DNA of 64,000 nt. Source: Chromatiales bacterium. Its GTDB lineage: Bacteria > Pseudomonadota > Gammaproteobacteria > UBA6429 > Thiohalophilaceae. The notes beneath the pieces are model-generated. The model worked only from the letters and a program-made list of their open reading frames with translations, ran no database searches and was not told the DNA's origin. Location: NCBI GenBank assembly GCA_027032075.1, contig JALVOC010000183.1, positions 22,435 to 86,434 on the forward strand, in the 5' to 3' direction. This document shows positions 14,368 through 23,145 of the stretch, piece after piece. A program made the translations under genes and the position numbers. Every line of letters begins with the position of its first letter. The first letter of the stretch is position 1.

Positions 14368-15720
14368 TTATGGTGGTGTGGTTGTGGTCTGCGGATCCCG
14401 GTCGTTGTTTTCATCGGCGGTTGTGACAAAACGTTTGTAAACTTTCACACCACGCAGAAGATTAAACCAAAGCATCAGCCAGCTGGCGCATAGAGCCACA
14501 GCCGCCGCGTAGGTCCATCCGGCTGGCCAGATAACCGCAAGCAGAATCAGTATCAGGGCGAGTTGTTGCAGCAGAAACTGGCGGTAAGCCCATTGTTCCG
14601 GGATGATCTTTTTCATGCCGGGTATTTTGCCGCGTGACACTCCTTTCTTGTGCTGCCATTGCTGGGAGTGCAGCCACACCAGAAAGGGCACGATCTTGTA
14701 CAGCATGCCGGTAATAACAGAGGTGACAAAACCGGCAAGATACAGCACTACTACCAGTGTATCGAGAAAGGAGGGTTGCTCCCCCGGCCAGAGGGTGCCC
14801 GTAGCCCAAAGCAGGACACAAAGCAGCAGGCTCAGCATGCCAACCCGCCAGTAGCGCAGGCTGACATCGGGCAGGCGCCGCCGCCGTTGTGCCTGCAGGC
14901 GCAACGTCATGATGGCAAAAAACGCCAGGCCGGTGGCGATCGCCGTTGCGGAGATGTTGTTGAGGACGGACCAATATCCCCCGCCTGCCGCTGACAGCAG
15001 TGCACTGACGGACCATAACAGCAGCAGGCTGAACATCAGCGGTACGTGCAGCCGCATCATCAGCGCCGGATAATCGGGGGTCATCTGGAACATGGGTACC
15101 AGATGATAGGCAAAACCCGTTATCGAAAAACCAATCCAGCCTACCAATATCCAGGTCAAGTGAACATCCGTCAACCGGCGGTCGAGTGTGATCGCATCCC
15201 AGGCATGCCCGCCGGCGAGTAACAGCCCGATCGATACCGCCAGCAACAGGGCCATCAATGCCAGCCGGATAGCCCAAATCGTTGGGTGTGTCGCCGGTGT
15301 TCGCAGCAGGCTGGAAGCAGCGGCAAGCATGAACACGCTGAAAACCAGCAGCAGAACGGCGAATGCCGCAGACAACACCACCGTATTACCCGACCACAAT
15401 CCCGCGGCCAATAACAGCGTTCCACTCGTCAACAGCAGATGCAACGCGGTACTGATCCTCCCTGGTCTGGCGACGGGAGTGCCAACGAGCACCGGCAATA
15501 ACTGCATCAACGCACCAAACATGATCATGGTGATGAATCCCAGGGTGAACAGATGCGTGATCCCGAGGCTGGCCGGTGCCCATCGGTCCTGCAAGACGAT
15601 TGGTCCGTTGAACAGCAGGCCCAGAGCAAAAAGCACGGCGAATGGCGGCGCCGTCAGGAAAAAGCGCAGCGGCACGCCAATCGGCGGTGCCTGATGAAGG
15701 GAGAGATGCTGATAATTCAT
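14368..15720 (-). CDS. 12-TM membrane protein, haem-copper oxidase/NnrS-like
   Basis: This integral membrane protein of about 450 aa has roughly twelve hydrophobic segments and histidines inside or beside them (for example GITHLFTLGF, GFAYHLVPMF, DVHLTWILVGWIGF), a pattern seen in NnrS-like and subunit-I-like haem proteins of denitrifiers. It follows a hemerythrin gene and a DUF2249 gene on the same strand, a combination found in nitric-oxide/oxygen-responsive clusters. I take the first ATG (15720, MNYQHLSL); a TTG at 15744 would add eight residues. Whether it binds haem is inferred. There is a hydrophilic threonine/proline-rich C-terminal tail. Confidence 0.6.
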   Translation of the reverse strand: MNYQHLSLHQAPPIGVPLRFFLTAPPFAVLFALGLLFNGPIVLQDRWAPASLGITHLFTLGFITMIMFGALMQLLPVLVGTPVARPGRISTALHLLLTSGTLLLAAGLWSGNTVVLSAAFAVLLLVFSVFMLAAASSLLRTPATHPTIWAIRLALMALLLAVSIGLLLAGGHAWDAITLDRRLTDVHLTWILVGWIGFSITGFAYHLVPMFQMTPDYPALMMRLHVPLMFSLLLLWSVSALLSAAGGGYWSVLNNISATAIATGLAFFAIMTLRLQAQRRRRLPDVSLRYWRVGMLSLLLCVLLWATGTLWPGEQPSFLDTLVVVLYLAGFVTSVITGMLYKIVPFLVWLHSQQWQHKKGVSRGKIPGMKKIIPEQWAYRQFLLQQLALILILLAVIWPAGWTYAAAVALCASWLMLWFNLLRGVKVYKRFVTTADENNDRDPQTTTTPP

Positions 15721-15747
15721 GGAAAGAAGCGGGATGCCGGCCAAGGC

Positions 15748-16032
15748 TTAATCGTTCTTCGGCGTCAGGATGGTTTCTCCGCCTTCCCGCTCCTGCCGAT
15801 GGCGGATGAGGATTTCATAATTCGTTGATTTACCGGGTAAAGTCTCGTAGGCGAAACCGGACTCGTTGAGGATGGCATAAAGAGGAAAGGGTTCGCGTCG
15901 ATGCAAAACCCGCAGGTGTTCCCCGTATTTGAGTTTTTCCAGGGCAGAGAGGATCTGCTCCAGAGGCTCAGGCGGTTCGAGACCACTGACGTCGAGAATG
16001 TGTTCCTGCACTGTCATCGCTGTTTGCGTCAT
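15748..16032 (-). CDS. DUF2249 domain protein
   Basis: This 94-aa protein is a single DUF2249 domain. Marks are ILDVSGLEPPEPLEQILSAL, LKYGEHLRVLHRREPFPLYA and the C-terminal YEILIRHR strand, a ferredoxin-like or TusA-like alpha/beta fold. The HRREPFPLY segment is diagnostic. Such domains accompany hemerythrins and NO-related genes; the biochemical role is not established to my knowledge. It lies 17 bases downstream of the hemerythrin gene and 27 bases upstream of the 12-TM gene, so the three are probably one operon. Confidence 0.8.
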   Translation of the reverse strand: MTQTAMTVQEHILDVSGLEPPEPLEQILSALEKLKYGEHLRVLHRREPFPLYAILNESGFAYETLPGKSTNYEILIRHRQEREGGETILTPKND

Positions 16033-16049
16033 GGAAGAAAAACCGGCCG

Positions 16050-16526
16050 CTACGCGCTTGCGGCCTGATCGGCTGGTGAAGCGGTGGTTTCCTTTTTCTC
16101 CATGGCGTTCATGCGTGTGATCAGCGCTTCATTGTCCAGCATCTGATCCGCCATGGGATAGAGGATCTGTTCTTCTTTCATATTGTGTTGCTGCATCATG
16201 ATCAGCAGGGTTTCCGACAGGTCCAGATACTGCTCCTGATCCTCGCTTTGCAGTGCAGCGGCCATATCCTGCAACAATTCACGCATCATGGTGTGTTCTT
16301 CGCGCATCACCTGTGTCGGCCCCATTGGCCCGCCGGTTTGTTGCTCGATGGCCGGGAAAAGTTCGTTTTCCTCCATCGTGAAGTGATGTTCCAGCGCCCC
16401 CCGAAACCCGGCAAATTCTTTTTGCGACTCGGTCCAGTCCGCCTTGGCCACGATCTCCTCGGCATTGGAAAACAGAACATCACAATGGTGATGATCATCG
16501 GTCAGATAATTGCTGATGCTTTTCAT
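16050..16526 (-). CDS. Hemerythrin HHE domain protein
   Basis: This 158-aa four-helix protein has the iron-binding histidines and acids of the HHE family: H12-H14 at the first helix, H47/H48 with E52-E54, H78, and H114 with E118. It is related to the YtfE/ScdA type and to oxygen- or NO-binding hemerythrins; it lacks the N-terminal ScdA domain. The start ATG is at 16526 with GAGG five bases upstream. It is the first gene of the hemerythrin-DUF2249-12-TM operon. An AT-rich region upstream contains TATAAT on the minus strand. A role in handling NO or oxygen, or iron-sulfur repair, is inferred. Confidence 0.85.
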   Translation of the reverse strand: MKSISNYLTDDHHHCDVLFSNAEEIVAKADWTESQKEFAGFRGALEHHFTMEENELFPAIEQQTGGPMGPTQVMREEHTMMRELLQDMAAALQSEDQEQYLDLSETLLIMMQQHNMKEEQILYPMADQMLDNEALITRMNAMEKKETTASPADQAASA

Positions 16527-16692
16527 AAATCCTCAATCGAAAAAGTGTCCCAGTTGTATTAGAAAAACATTATATAGCAAAAATGAGCGTTATCCATTGA
16601 CATGTGTTTGTTTTCATACTGCTTTGGTCGGACAAAAACCTTTGCGACACGGGGTAAATTTTGGTCCGGTAACCGTATTTTGTGTATGAAAT

Positions 16693-17826
16693 TCAGCCGT
16701 TTTGCAAAGCCGAGTGTTTTGGTGTGTTCAGATATACATACATTACCATCAAACCCGCTATCAGCAGGCCCACGCCCGTATTGTTCAGCAAATCGCGCAA
16801 CGCCGTAATAACAACGAGCAAGACGATCACTAAAAGCGTATTTCGTCGTAATGGCCAGCGTTCATCTTTGGGCTGAACCTGTTGCGCAATCAGCAACACC
16901 GGTAACAGGTAGAGTGAGATACTCACACTGAATAGCAGGGTAATATCGGTGACCGGCAGACTACCGACGATATTTTGTCGTAATGCCGATGCGAACAGGG
17001 CCAACCCGATAAGAATGGGCAAATGGCCATAGATGATGAGATGGGCGGCGCCCAGCTCCCGATCAATGACGACACGCTCGATCACTTCGAAATAATGCCA
17101 CCAGATCGCGCCAAGACTGACAAAGCCAAGAAAGGCGATGCTGAGGGCGCTCATCGTCAAATCCTGCGGGCCAAGCGCACCGGTCAAACTGGCCACCGAT
17201 TCGCCCAGGAGGATGATGGTCAATAAGCCGTAACGTTCCGGCAAGTGGTGTTTGTGAACGCCAGCTGTTTTCAGCAGGGGCCGGCAACGAAACGGCGTCG
17301 CAAAATCAATCAACAGGCCGGCTACCCAGAAGGCATACATCCACGTTGTGGGTAAAAACGCGGAGGCCAGCCAGAGGGAGGCACCGACAGCAAAGCCGGT
17401 GGCCAGACAGGAGGTGAGTGGCCGCATCTCCTGATTGGAGAAATAGACACGCAGGTACATCACCACCAACAGACCGCGTATCGCGGCATAACTGAGGGCA
17501 AACTTCTGGCCCTCACCTTGAAAGGCATCCTTGATATAAAGGGACATCAGGGTTACCAGAAACATCTGTCCCAGGGTGAGCAGGCGATCGAGCACACTGT
17601 CATCATAGAATCGCGTTGCATACAGCGCATGGCCTGTCCAGGCCCACCACACGGGGATAAACAGGGCGATAAACATCAGGAACTCGCTCAGCCCCAAATG
17701 ACCGTTGTGCCCGTAAGTAACCACGTGCGCCAGTTTTGCGATAACTACGACATAAACGAGATCATAAAACAGTTCCAGCCAGCTGACCCGGTGTTTCTCG
17801 AGGGTGGATTGTAATATCTTCTTCAT
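16693..17826 (-). CDS. LtrA family membrane protein
   Basis: This 377-aa protein has about ten membrane segments and both signatures of the low-temperature-requirement A family: WLELFYDLVYVVVIAKL near residue 16 and ERYGLLTIILLGESV near 200. The first LtrA was found through cold growth in Listeria; the molecular function is unknown. It stands alone on the minus strand after the hemerythrin operon, with a poorly conserved hydrophilic C-terminus. Confidence 0.88.
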   Translation of the reverse strand: MKKILQSTLEKHRVSWLELFYDLVYVVVIAKLAHVVTYGHNGHLGLSEFLMFIALFIPVWWAWTGHALYATRFYDDSVLDRLLTLGQMFLVTLMSLYIKDAFQGEGQKFALSYAAIRGLLVVMYLRVYFSNQEMRPLTSCLATGFAVGASLWLASAFLPTTWMYAFWVAGLLIDFATPFRCRPLLKTAGVHKHHLPERYGLLTIILLGESVASLTGALGPQDLTMSALSIAFLGFVSLGAIWWHYFEVIERVVIDRELGAAHLIIYGHLPILIGLALFASALRQNIVGSLPVTDITLLFSVSISLYLLPVLLIAQQVQPKDERWPLRRNTLLVIVLLVVITALRDLLNNTGVGLLIAGLMVMYVYLNTPKHSALQNG

Positions 17827-18201
17827 CAGCAGTATCCAGACAAAAACGCCGGGTGATTACACTTTCGTCATGCCGCATCTCCATAGTGTCACACCGGCAA
17901 TGGCGCAAAAAAGCCGAGCTTCCCTGACACGGCCCGTCGAATGTGTGCCGGACCACTGCTGTCCCATTAACTCCCTCTCCCGCCGGGAGAGGGTTGGGGT
18001 GAGGGGATCAAAAACCGGGTTACGCATTGTTTTATTTATCCCCTCATCCTGGCCTTCCCGGAGGGAGAAGGAATGGCTTCGATTGACCGGGAGGGCCAAT
18101 TTTATCTCGTCAATATTTCAGTATTTGTACCCGTTTCATTATCAAGGGCTTGCCAAATATCCGGATTGAGTTGGTGGGACAGCAAAGGTGCCGGACAATG
18201 T
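17827..18201. other. Intergenic region with REPIN-like element
   Basis: There is no gene in these 375 bases between the ltrA-like and CDGSH genes. Its centre is the double palindrome at 17,973-18,071; the rest shows nothing I can identify. Confidence 0.5.
17973..18071. repeat. REPIN-like pair of inverted extragenic palindromes
   Basis: The left half begins with CCCTCTCCCG-C-CGGGAGAGGG (17,973-17,993) followed by TTGGGGTGAGGGG; the right half (18,040-18,071) is its diverged reverse complement, CCCCTCATCCTGGCC followed by TTCCCGGAGGGAGAAGG. About 33 bases of AT-rich sequence separate them. Two inverted REP units within about 100 bp is the layout of a REPIN. The minus-strand peptide PLTPTLSRRERE often annotated in genomes comes from this sequence and is not a gene. 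Confidence 0.75.
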
Positions 18202-18858
18202 TTATTCCTTGCTGTTGAAGCCGGCGGCCACATGGCTGCCGTCACAAAAAGGCTTGTTGTCGGAGGCCCCACAGCGGCATAACGCCACTTCCGTTCCCTG
18301 CCAGGCTTCGCGGCCGCTGCCGTTTTTGATGGTGATGTTTCCGCTCAACAACAGCGGACCATTTTCCAGTGGCTTGATGTTTAACTTTCCGCCTCTGCTT
18401 GTGAGTTCTTCACCCTTCTCGCCCACGGCACCGTAGTCCCGAAAACCGGTCACCTCGTGGCTGTTGTCACAGAAGGGTTTGTTTTTTGATTTGCCGCAAC
18501 GGCAGAGTGCAACCCGGTAGGCAACGCCTTCCATGTCGCCAGGTGAGTCCTCAATCCCAAGTTCGCCCCGAACGAAATAGGGACCGTTATAGCAAACCGC
18601 TACGGTGTTTTCCCGGGCCGGCTGTTCCTTGCTGGTTTGTTCCCTCGTTTCGTAGGTCAAAGCACCACTTGGACATCGCTGTACAACATCGATCACTTCC
18701 TGCGGAGAAACAAGATCTGGCAGACACCAGGGCTGGCGTCCACCGACAAACAATTCACCCTTGGCATGGCCGCATTCTGCGATATGAATGCAGAGGCGTC
18801 CATCCCAGGTGACATCGATCTCCGTGCCGGCAAAGGTATATTTTTCTTCTTCACTCAT
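18202..18858 (-). CDS. Iron-sulfur protein with Fer4_19 and two CDGSH domains
   Basis: This is a 218-aa soluble redox protein. The N-terminal part (residues 1-70) is a divergent mono-cluster ferredoxin-like Fer4_19 domain (CIHIAECGHAKGELF, then RCPSGALTYE). Two CDGSH-type 2Fe-2S motifs follow: CRCGKSKNKPFCDNSH at about 140-155 and CRCGASDNKPFCDGSH at about 195-210. The first copy has N in place of G; the C-C-C-H ligands are complete in both. The function is unknown, with electron transfer or iron-sulfur storage likely. It is a single gene on the minus strand near pirin. Confidence 0.88.
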   Translation of the reverse strand: MSEEEKYTFAGTEIDVTWDGRLCIHIAECGHAKGELFVGGRQPWCLPDLVSPQEVIDVVQRCPSGALTYETREQTSKEQPARENTVAVCYNGPYFVRGELGIEDSPGDMEGVAYRVALCRCGKSKNKPFCDNSHEVTGFRDYGAVGEKGEELTSRGGKLNIKPLENGPLLLSGNITIKNGSGREAWQGTEVALCRCGASDNKPFCDGSHVAAGFNSKE

Positions 18859-18954
18859 GATTTGTTTCTCCTTGATAAAAGTCCTGTTTATAAAGTCTCT
18901 GCTGCCGATATATTTTTTTGTATATGTTCCTGAGACAACCTGTTAACGAGGTGT

Positions 18955-19644
18955 TCAGGGTAAGTCAAACACCAGTGCAACACTCCCTTCAGTACCGATA
19001 AATTCAACATTGTCGGCTTCTTTTACCGTTGCACCATCCCCTTCGCCGAGGCTTTCACCGTTCACCCCAAGGGTTCCTGTGACGACATGCACATACAGCG
19101 TTCTGCCGGCGTCAGGTGAAAATGAAGTGGATTGATCAGTATCCAGTCGCAGCTGATATAAACAGGCGTCCTGATGGATCAGCATGGAACCATCACGCGC
19201 ATCCGGAGAGACAATCAGTTGCAAACCTTTCCTGGTTGCAAACTGTTTTTGCTGGTAAGCAGGTTTGAGACCCGCTTCATCGGGCTGGATCCAGATTTGT
19301 AAAAATTCCAGTGTTTCAGTGGATGAGGGATTGTATTCACTGTGGGTAACACCGGTGCCGGCACGCATGAGCTGGAAGGTACCCGCAGCCAATCGTTTTA
19401 CATGCCCCATGCTGTCTTTGTGTTCAATGGTTCCCTTTTTCACGTAACTGATGATTTCCATATTCTGGTGGGAATGGGTTGCAAAACCTTTGCCGGGCAT
19501 GACCCTGTCATCGTTGATGACACGCAGTGCCGAAACGCCAGTATGCTGGGGATCGTAATAATCCGCAAATGAAAAGGTATGGCGGCTCTGTAACCAGCCG
19601 TGGTCCGCGTAGCCACGCGCCTCGCTGTGTCGAATCTCAATCAT
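18955..19644 (-). CDS. Pirin family protein (YhhW-like)
   Basis: This 229-aa bicupin has the metal-binding pattern of pirins: FADYYDPQHTG, then ATHSHQNMEIISYV and GTIEHKDSMG in the first cupin, and THSEYNPS after it. YhhW-type pirins show quercetin 2,3-dioxygenase activity; the natural substrate is unclear. I take the ATG at 19644 (MIEIRHSEARG), which has GGGGAG eight bases upstream; the frame is open further to 19686. It is divergent from the LysR gene, which probably controls it. Confidence 0.88.
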   Translation of the reverse strand: MIEIRHSEARGYADHGWLQSRHTFSFADYYDPQHTGVSALRVINDDRVMPGKGFATHSHQNMEIISYVKKGTIEHKDSMGHVKRLAAGTFQLMRAGTGVTHSEYNPSSTETLEFLQIWIQPDEAGLKPAYQQKQFATRKGLQLIVSPDARDGSMLIHQDACLYQLRLDTDQSTSFSPDAGRTLYVHVVTGTLGVNGESLGEGDGATVKEADNVEFIGTEGSVALVFDLP

Positions 19645-19698
19645 GCTGTTCTCCCCGCTTGTCTTGGTTTCGTCGGGAACCAGCATATATGCCGATAA

Positions 19699-19740
19699 TG
19701 AGTAAATATATATGCTATAAATAGACTATTTGTTTACTCA
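19699..19740. promoter_or_regulatory. Inverted repeat in the pirin-lysR divergent promoter
   Basis: TGAGTAAA (19,699-19,706) and TTTACTCA (19,733-19,740) are perfect inverted repeats separated by 26 AT-rich bases, in the 107-base gap between the divergent pirin and LysR genes. A second palindrome GCATATATGC is at 19,683-19,692. The place and symmetry suit a LysR binding site and AT-rich promoters. Confidence 0.5.
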
Positions 19741-19751
19741 CAGTTGACAAT

Positions 19752-20660
19752 ATGGATCGATTGAACAGCATGAACCTCTTGATCGAGGTGGTGAGGGAAG
19801 GCGGGTTCACCGCAGCGGCAGCGAAAACAGGGCTGTCGCGTGCGCAGGTGAGTAAATCGATCATGCAGCTGGAAGAATATCTGGGGACGCGTCTGCTCAA
19901 TCGCACCACCCGCCGGGTCAGCCTGACCGAAATCGGACGTATCTACCACGAACGTTGTAAAACCATTTTACAGGATATTGAGGAAATCGAAGGGATTGCA
20001 GGGGAACAGACCAGCAAACCACAGGGCACCTTGACCCTGAATGCGCCAACTTCATTTGGCGTTCTGCATTTGAGCGGGGCGATACCGCAATATATCAAAC
20101 AGTACCCCGGGATGCAGATCTCACTGAAACTTGCGGATCGTTTTATCGATGTGGTTGCAGAAGGTTTCGATCTGGTGATCAGAATTGCGGAACTCGAGGA
20201 TACGAGTCTCGTCGCGCGCAAAATCGCACCGTGCAAGCGGGTGTTTTGTGCTTCCCGCGAATATCTGAAACAAAACGGCATCCCCGGGGTTCCGCAGGAT
20301 CTGGCAAAGCATCAATGCCTGATCTACTCGAATGAGCTGAAGCCTGCTGACTGGGTATTGCATGGACCCGATGGGACGGAATCCATCAAGGTCAATGGAC
20401 CGGTGTGTGCGGACAATGGCGATATTCTGAAGGCCGCGGCCCTTGCCGGGCTTGGTATTACATTGTTGCCCACTTTTCTTGTCGGCCCGGAGATCCGTGC
20501 CGGACGACTGCAACAAGTACTGGCGGACTATTGTCCTCCTGAAATCTCGATCTATGCCATTTTTCCTTCGCGCCGTTATCTGTCGGCGAAAGTAAGAACC
20601 TTTGTCGATTTTCTTGCAGATTATTTTGGTGACAATCCCGAGTGGGATCGGTTTGGCTGA
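19752..20660 (+). CDS. LysR family transcriptional regulator
   Basis: This 302-aa regulator has a winged helix-turn-helix at residues 1-60 (FTAAAAKTGLSRAQVSKSIM, then QLEEYLGTRLLNRTTRRVSL) and a LysR substrate-binding domain from about 90 to 295 (SLKLADRFIDVVAEGFDLVI; LPTFLVGPEIRAGRL). It belongs to the CrgA/DsdC-like group that often controls an adjacent divergent oxidoreductase. The pirin gene 107 bases away in the opposite direction is the likely target. Confidence 0.92.
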   Translation: MDRLNSMNLLIEVVREGGFTAAAAKTGLSRAQVSKSIMQLEEYLGTRLLNRTTRRVSLTEIGRIYHERCKTILQDIEEIEGIAGEQTSKPQGTLTLNAPTSFGVLHLSGAIPQYIKQYPGMQISLKLADRFIDVVAEGFDLVIRIAELEDTSLVARKIAPCKRVFCASREYLKQNGIPGVPQDLAKHQCLIYSNELKPADWVLHGPDGTESIKVNGPVCADNGDILKAAALAGLGITLLPTFLVGPEIRAGRLQQVLADYCPPEISIYAIFPSRRYLSAKVRTFVDFLADYFGDNPEWDRFG

Positions 20661-20881
20661 GGAAGCCTGATCCACCGTTCTCCGCCCCGATTTGTTTTGA
20701 CACCGCTGGCGGGCAGAATCAATATTAGTATTATCGTGTATGCGAATATTCTTCTATATGTCTCAGACCCCTTGTGTTTGTCTGGCTGGCGAGTGAAGAT
20801 TAAGGCTGTTAATCCACCGTCGTAACAGGAGGCAGGGAGACAACCTATTCACGACAATAACAAAAAAAGAGAGAAACAATT

Positions 20882-22831
20882 ATGGATGCAAAAATCATCT
20901 GGTTATTCATATTTGTCGCGTTGTATTGGAGTTATTGTATCTTTTGGGGTATCAAGGGTGCGATAACGTCAAAAACCGCTTCCGACTATTTCATTGCTGG
21001 GCGTAGTATTTCCATCTGGGTGTTCGTTCTTGCCGCAACGGCAACCTCCTTTTCAGGCTGGACCTTCATGGGGCACCCGGGTTTGCTGTATCGCGATGGT
21101 TTTCAGTACGCCTACGCTTCGTTTTATGCCATCACCATTCCCTTTACCGGCGTCATTTTCCTGAAACGCCAGTGGATGCTGGGCAAACGCTATGGTTTTG
21201 TCACCCCCGGGGAAATGCTTTCCACCTATTTCAAATCCGACAGTATTCGCTTGCTGGTGGTGCTGGTGGCGCTGATTTTTTCCATTCCCTATCTGGGTCT
21301 GCAGCTGCGTGCTTCCGGTTTTCTTTTCAACGTTCTGACCGATGGCATGCTGGATGTGGAAACCGGTATGTGGATGTTGTCGGCAGTGGTCATCATTTAT
21401 GTGGCCTCCGGTGGTCTGCGTGCCGTGGCCTACGTGGATACCATGCAGGCCATTCTGCTGGCCCTGGGTATCGTTGCCATTGGGATTATCGCTGTCAATT
21501 TCGTCGGTGGCTGGGACAGGCTCAATGAGGGCATCGCCACCCTCGCACAGTTCGATACCAAACGCACTCCCGATGACTACAGTCACTATATCGCCATTCC
21601 GGGGGTCATCCAGTTTGTCAGTAATGGTCCCTCGGCAACCGGCGGTGCCTGGACGGGGATCATGATCCTGACGTACATGTTTGCGCTGATGGGGATTCAG
21701 TCCGCACCGGCCTTTTCCATGTGGGCCTTTGCCAACAACAATCCCAGGCCGTTTGCGCCGCAACAGGTTTGGGCTTCCAGTTTTGGTATCGGATTTATTC
21801 TCATGGTCTTTACCGCCATGCAGGGGCTTGGCGGGCACTTCCTCGGTGCAGACACCGCCTTCATGGCGGCGCATCCCGAGTTGGTGAACAACGTCATGAG
21901 TGAGGGGCTGGGCGGCAAGGATCTGATGGCCTCTGCCGGTAAGCAGGGGATGCTGGTCCCCCAGCTGATTCACCTCATGTCTGATGTCGCGCCCTGGCTG
22001 GTGGGGCTGTTGTCGGTGTGTGCCCTCGCCGCGATGCAATCCACGGGTGCGGCCTATATGTCGACCGCCGGTGGTATGCTGACACGTGATATCCTGAAAC
22101 GTTTCATCATGCCACGCGCCAGCCATGCACAACAGAAGCTGTGGGGACGTATTGGCGTGGGTATCATCGTGCTGGCAGCCCTGATGGTTGCAACCCATGC
22201 CACGGACGCGCTGGTACTGCTTGGTGGTTTGGCCGTGGCTTACGGCTTTCAGATGTGGCCTGCGCTGATTGCTGTTTGCTGGTGGCCGTGGCTGACCCGC
22301 CAGGGTGTGGTGCTGGGCCTGATTGCCGGGCTGATTGTGGTAACGCTCACCGAGAAAATCGGCTCCCAGTTCATGCCATGGGGACGCTGGCCCTGGACCA
22401 TGCACTCTGCCGGTTGGGGTATTATTTTCAACATGGGAATTGCCCTTATCGTTTCCTATTTCACCCAGAACAGGGAAGAGACAGAACATCGCATGAGTTT
22501 CCACAACTTCCTGCGTGAACACGCCACCCTTGATGAGGCGAAGAAAAAACTCATTCCCCTTGCCTGGATCATTACCCTGGTGTGGTTCTTCTTCGGTATC
22601 GGGCCCGGGGCGGTGATTGGCAATACTGTTTTCGGCGACCCCAATGATGCGGCCACCTGGCTTTTTGGTATCCCCTCCATCTGGGCATGGCAATTGTTAT
22701 GGTGGGCCATCGGCGTGTTTATGATGTGGTTCCTGGCCTACAAGATGGAAATGTCACTGGTGCCCACCAAGGAAGTCGAGGCTTTGCAGGAAGACATTGG
22801 CGATATCCACCTGGATGTGGATAAGCCCTGA
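20882..22831 (+). CDS. Sodium:solute symporter (SSS family)
   Basis: This 649-aa transporter has about 13-14 membrane segments. Family marks are the early DYFIAGRSIS segment, ATATSFSGWTFMGHPG, and the G-rich stretch TGAAYMSTAGGMLTRDILKR after the SGxxAxxST-like helix. It is longer than ActP or PutP (about 550 aa) because of extra C-terminal helices. The substrate cannot be told from sequence; the downstream pair of cNMP-CBS-DUF294 protein and DnaQ-like exonuclease is also found next to acetate/monocarboxylate symporters, which hints at an organic acid. The 221-base upstream gap contains TTGACA at about 20,696 but no good -10 box. Confidence 0.85.
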   Translation: MDAKIIWLFIFVALYWSYCIFWGIKGAITSKTASDYFIAGRSISIWVFVLAATATSFSGWTFMGHPGLLYRDGFQYAYASFYAITIPFTGVIFLKRQWMLGKRYGFVTPGEMLSTYFKSDSIRLLVVLVALIFSIPYLGLQLRASGFLFNVLTDGMLDVETGMWMLSAVVIIYVASGGLRAVAYVDTMQAILLALGIVAIGIIAVNFVGGWDRLNEGIATLAQFDTKRTPDDYSHYIAIPGVIQFVSNGPSATGGAWTGIMILTYMFALMGIQSAPAFSMWAFANNNPRPFAPQQVWASSFGIGFILMVFTAMQGLGGHFLGADTAFMAAHPELVNNVMSEGLGGKDLMASAGKQGMLVPQLIHLMSDVAPWLVGLLSVCALAAMQSTGAAYMSTAGGMLTRDILKRFIMPRASHAQQKLWGRIGVGIIVLAALMVATHATDALVLLGGLAVAYGFQMWPALIAVCWWPWLTRQGVVLGLIAGLIVVTLTEKIGSQFMPWGRWPWTMHSAGWGIIFNMGIALIVSYFTQNREETEHRMSFHNFLREHATLDEAKKKLIPLAWIITLVWFFFGIGPGAVIGNTVFGDPNDAATWLFGIPSIWAWQLLWWAIGVFMMWFLAYKMEMSLVPTKEVEALQEDIGDIHLDVDKP

Positions 22832-22911
22832 TCGCTTCGGGCAGGTCTGCGGGGAGGGGCAACTCTCCCCCTTCCTGATTTCTATCGCTGGAGTTCAATA
22901 AACCTTATTGC

Positions 22912-23145
22912 ATGCTTTACTTTCTTGTTTCCATTCTGGTGCTTGCGCTGTTACTGTTTTTTCCCATGAGCAAACTTATCTGGGTGCTGAGTGTACGCCG
23001 TTTGCAGCGAAAGACCGGGAGGGAGCTGACGCACGAGGAGATACAGGGTCAGATGAACCGCGCCCGTTTTGTGGCCGTGTTTGTCAGTTTGATTTTTTCC
23101 TTGCTGTTCAACATCCGCTTGCTGGGTTGGCCTGCTGATGTCTGA
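22912..23145 (+). CDS. Small two-TM membrane protein
   Basis: This 77-aa protein has a hydrophobic helix at residues 1-26, a basic cytoplasmic loop (RRLQRKTGRELTHEEIQGQM) and a second hydrophobic helix at about 53-68. It lies 80 bases after the symporter and overlaps the next gene by eight bases, so it is expressed with it. I do not recognise a named family; a small companion of the symporter or of the TPR protein is possible. Confidence 0.75.
   Translation: MLYFLVSILVLALLLFFPMSKLIWVLSVRRLQRKTGRELTHEEIQGQMNRARFVAVFVSLIFSLLFNIRLLGWPADV

Noticed and set aside
17857..18099. 80-aa minus-strand frame with PLTPTLSRRERE
   Set aside because: This peptide is the translation of a REP palindrome seen in many proteobacterial genomes and not a protein gene.
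21053..22693. 546-aa minus-strand frame opposite the symporter
   Set aside because: Histidine- and glycine-rich artefact of the antisense strand of a membrane protein gene.
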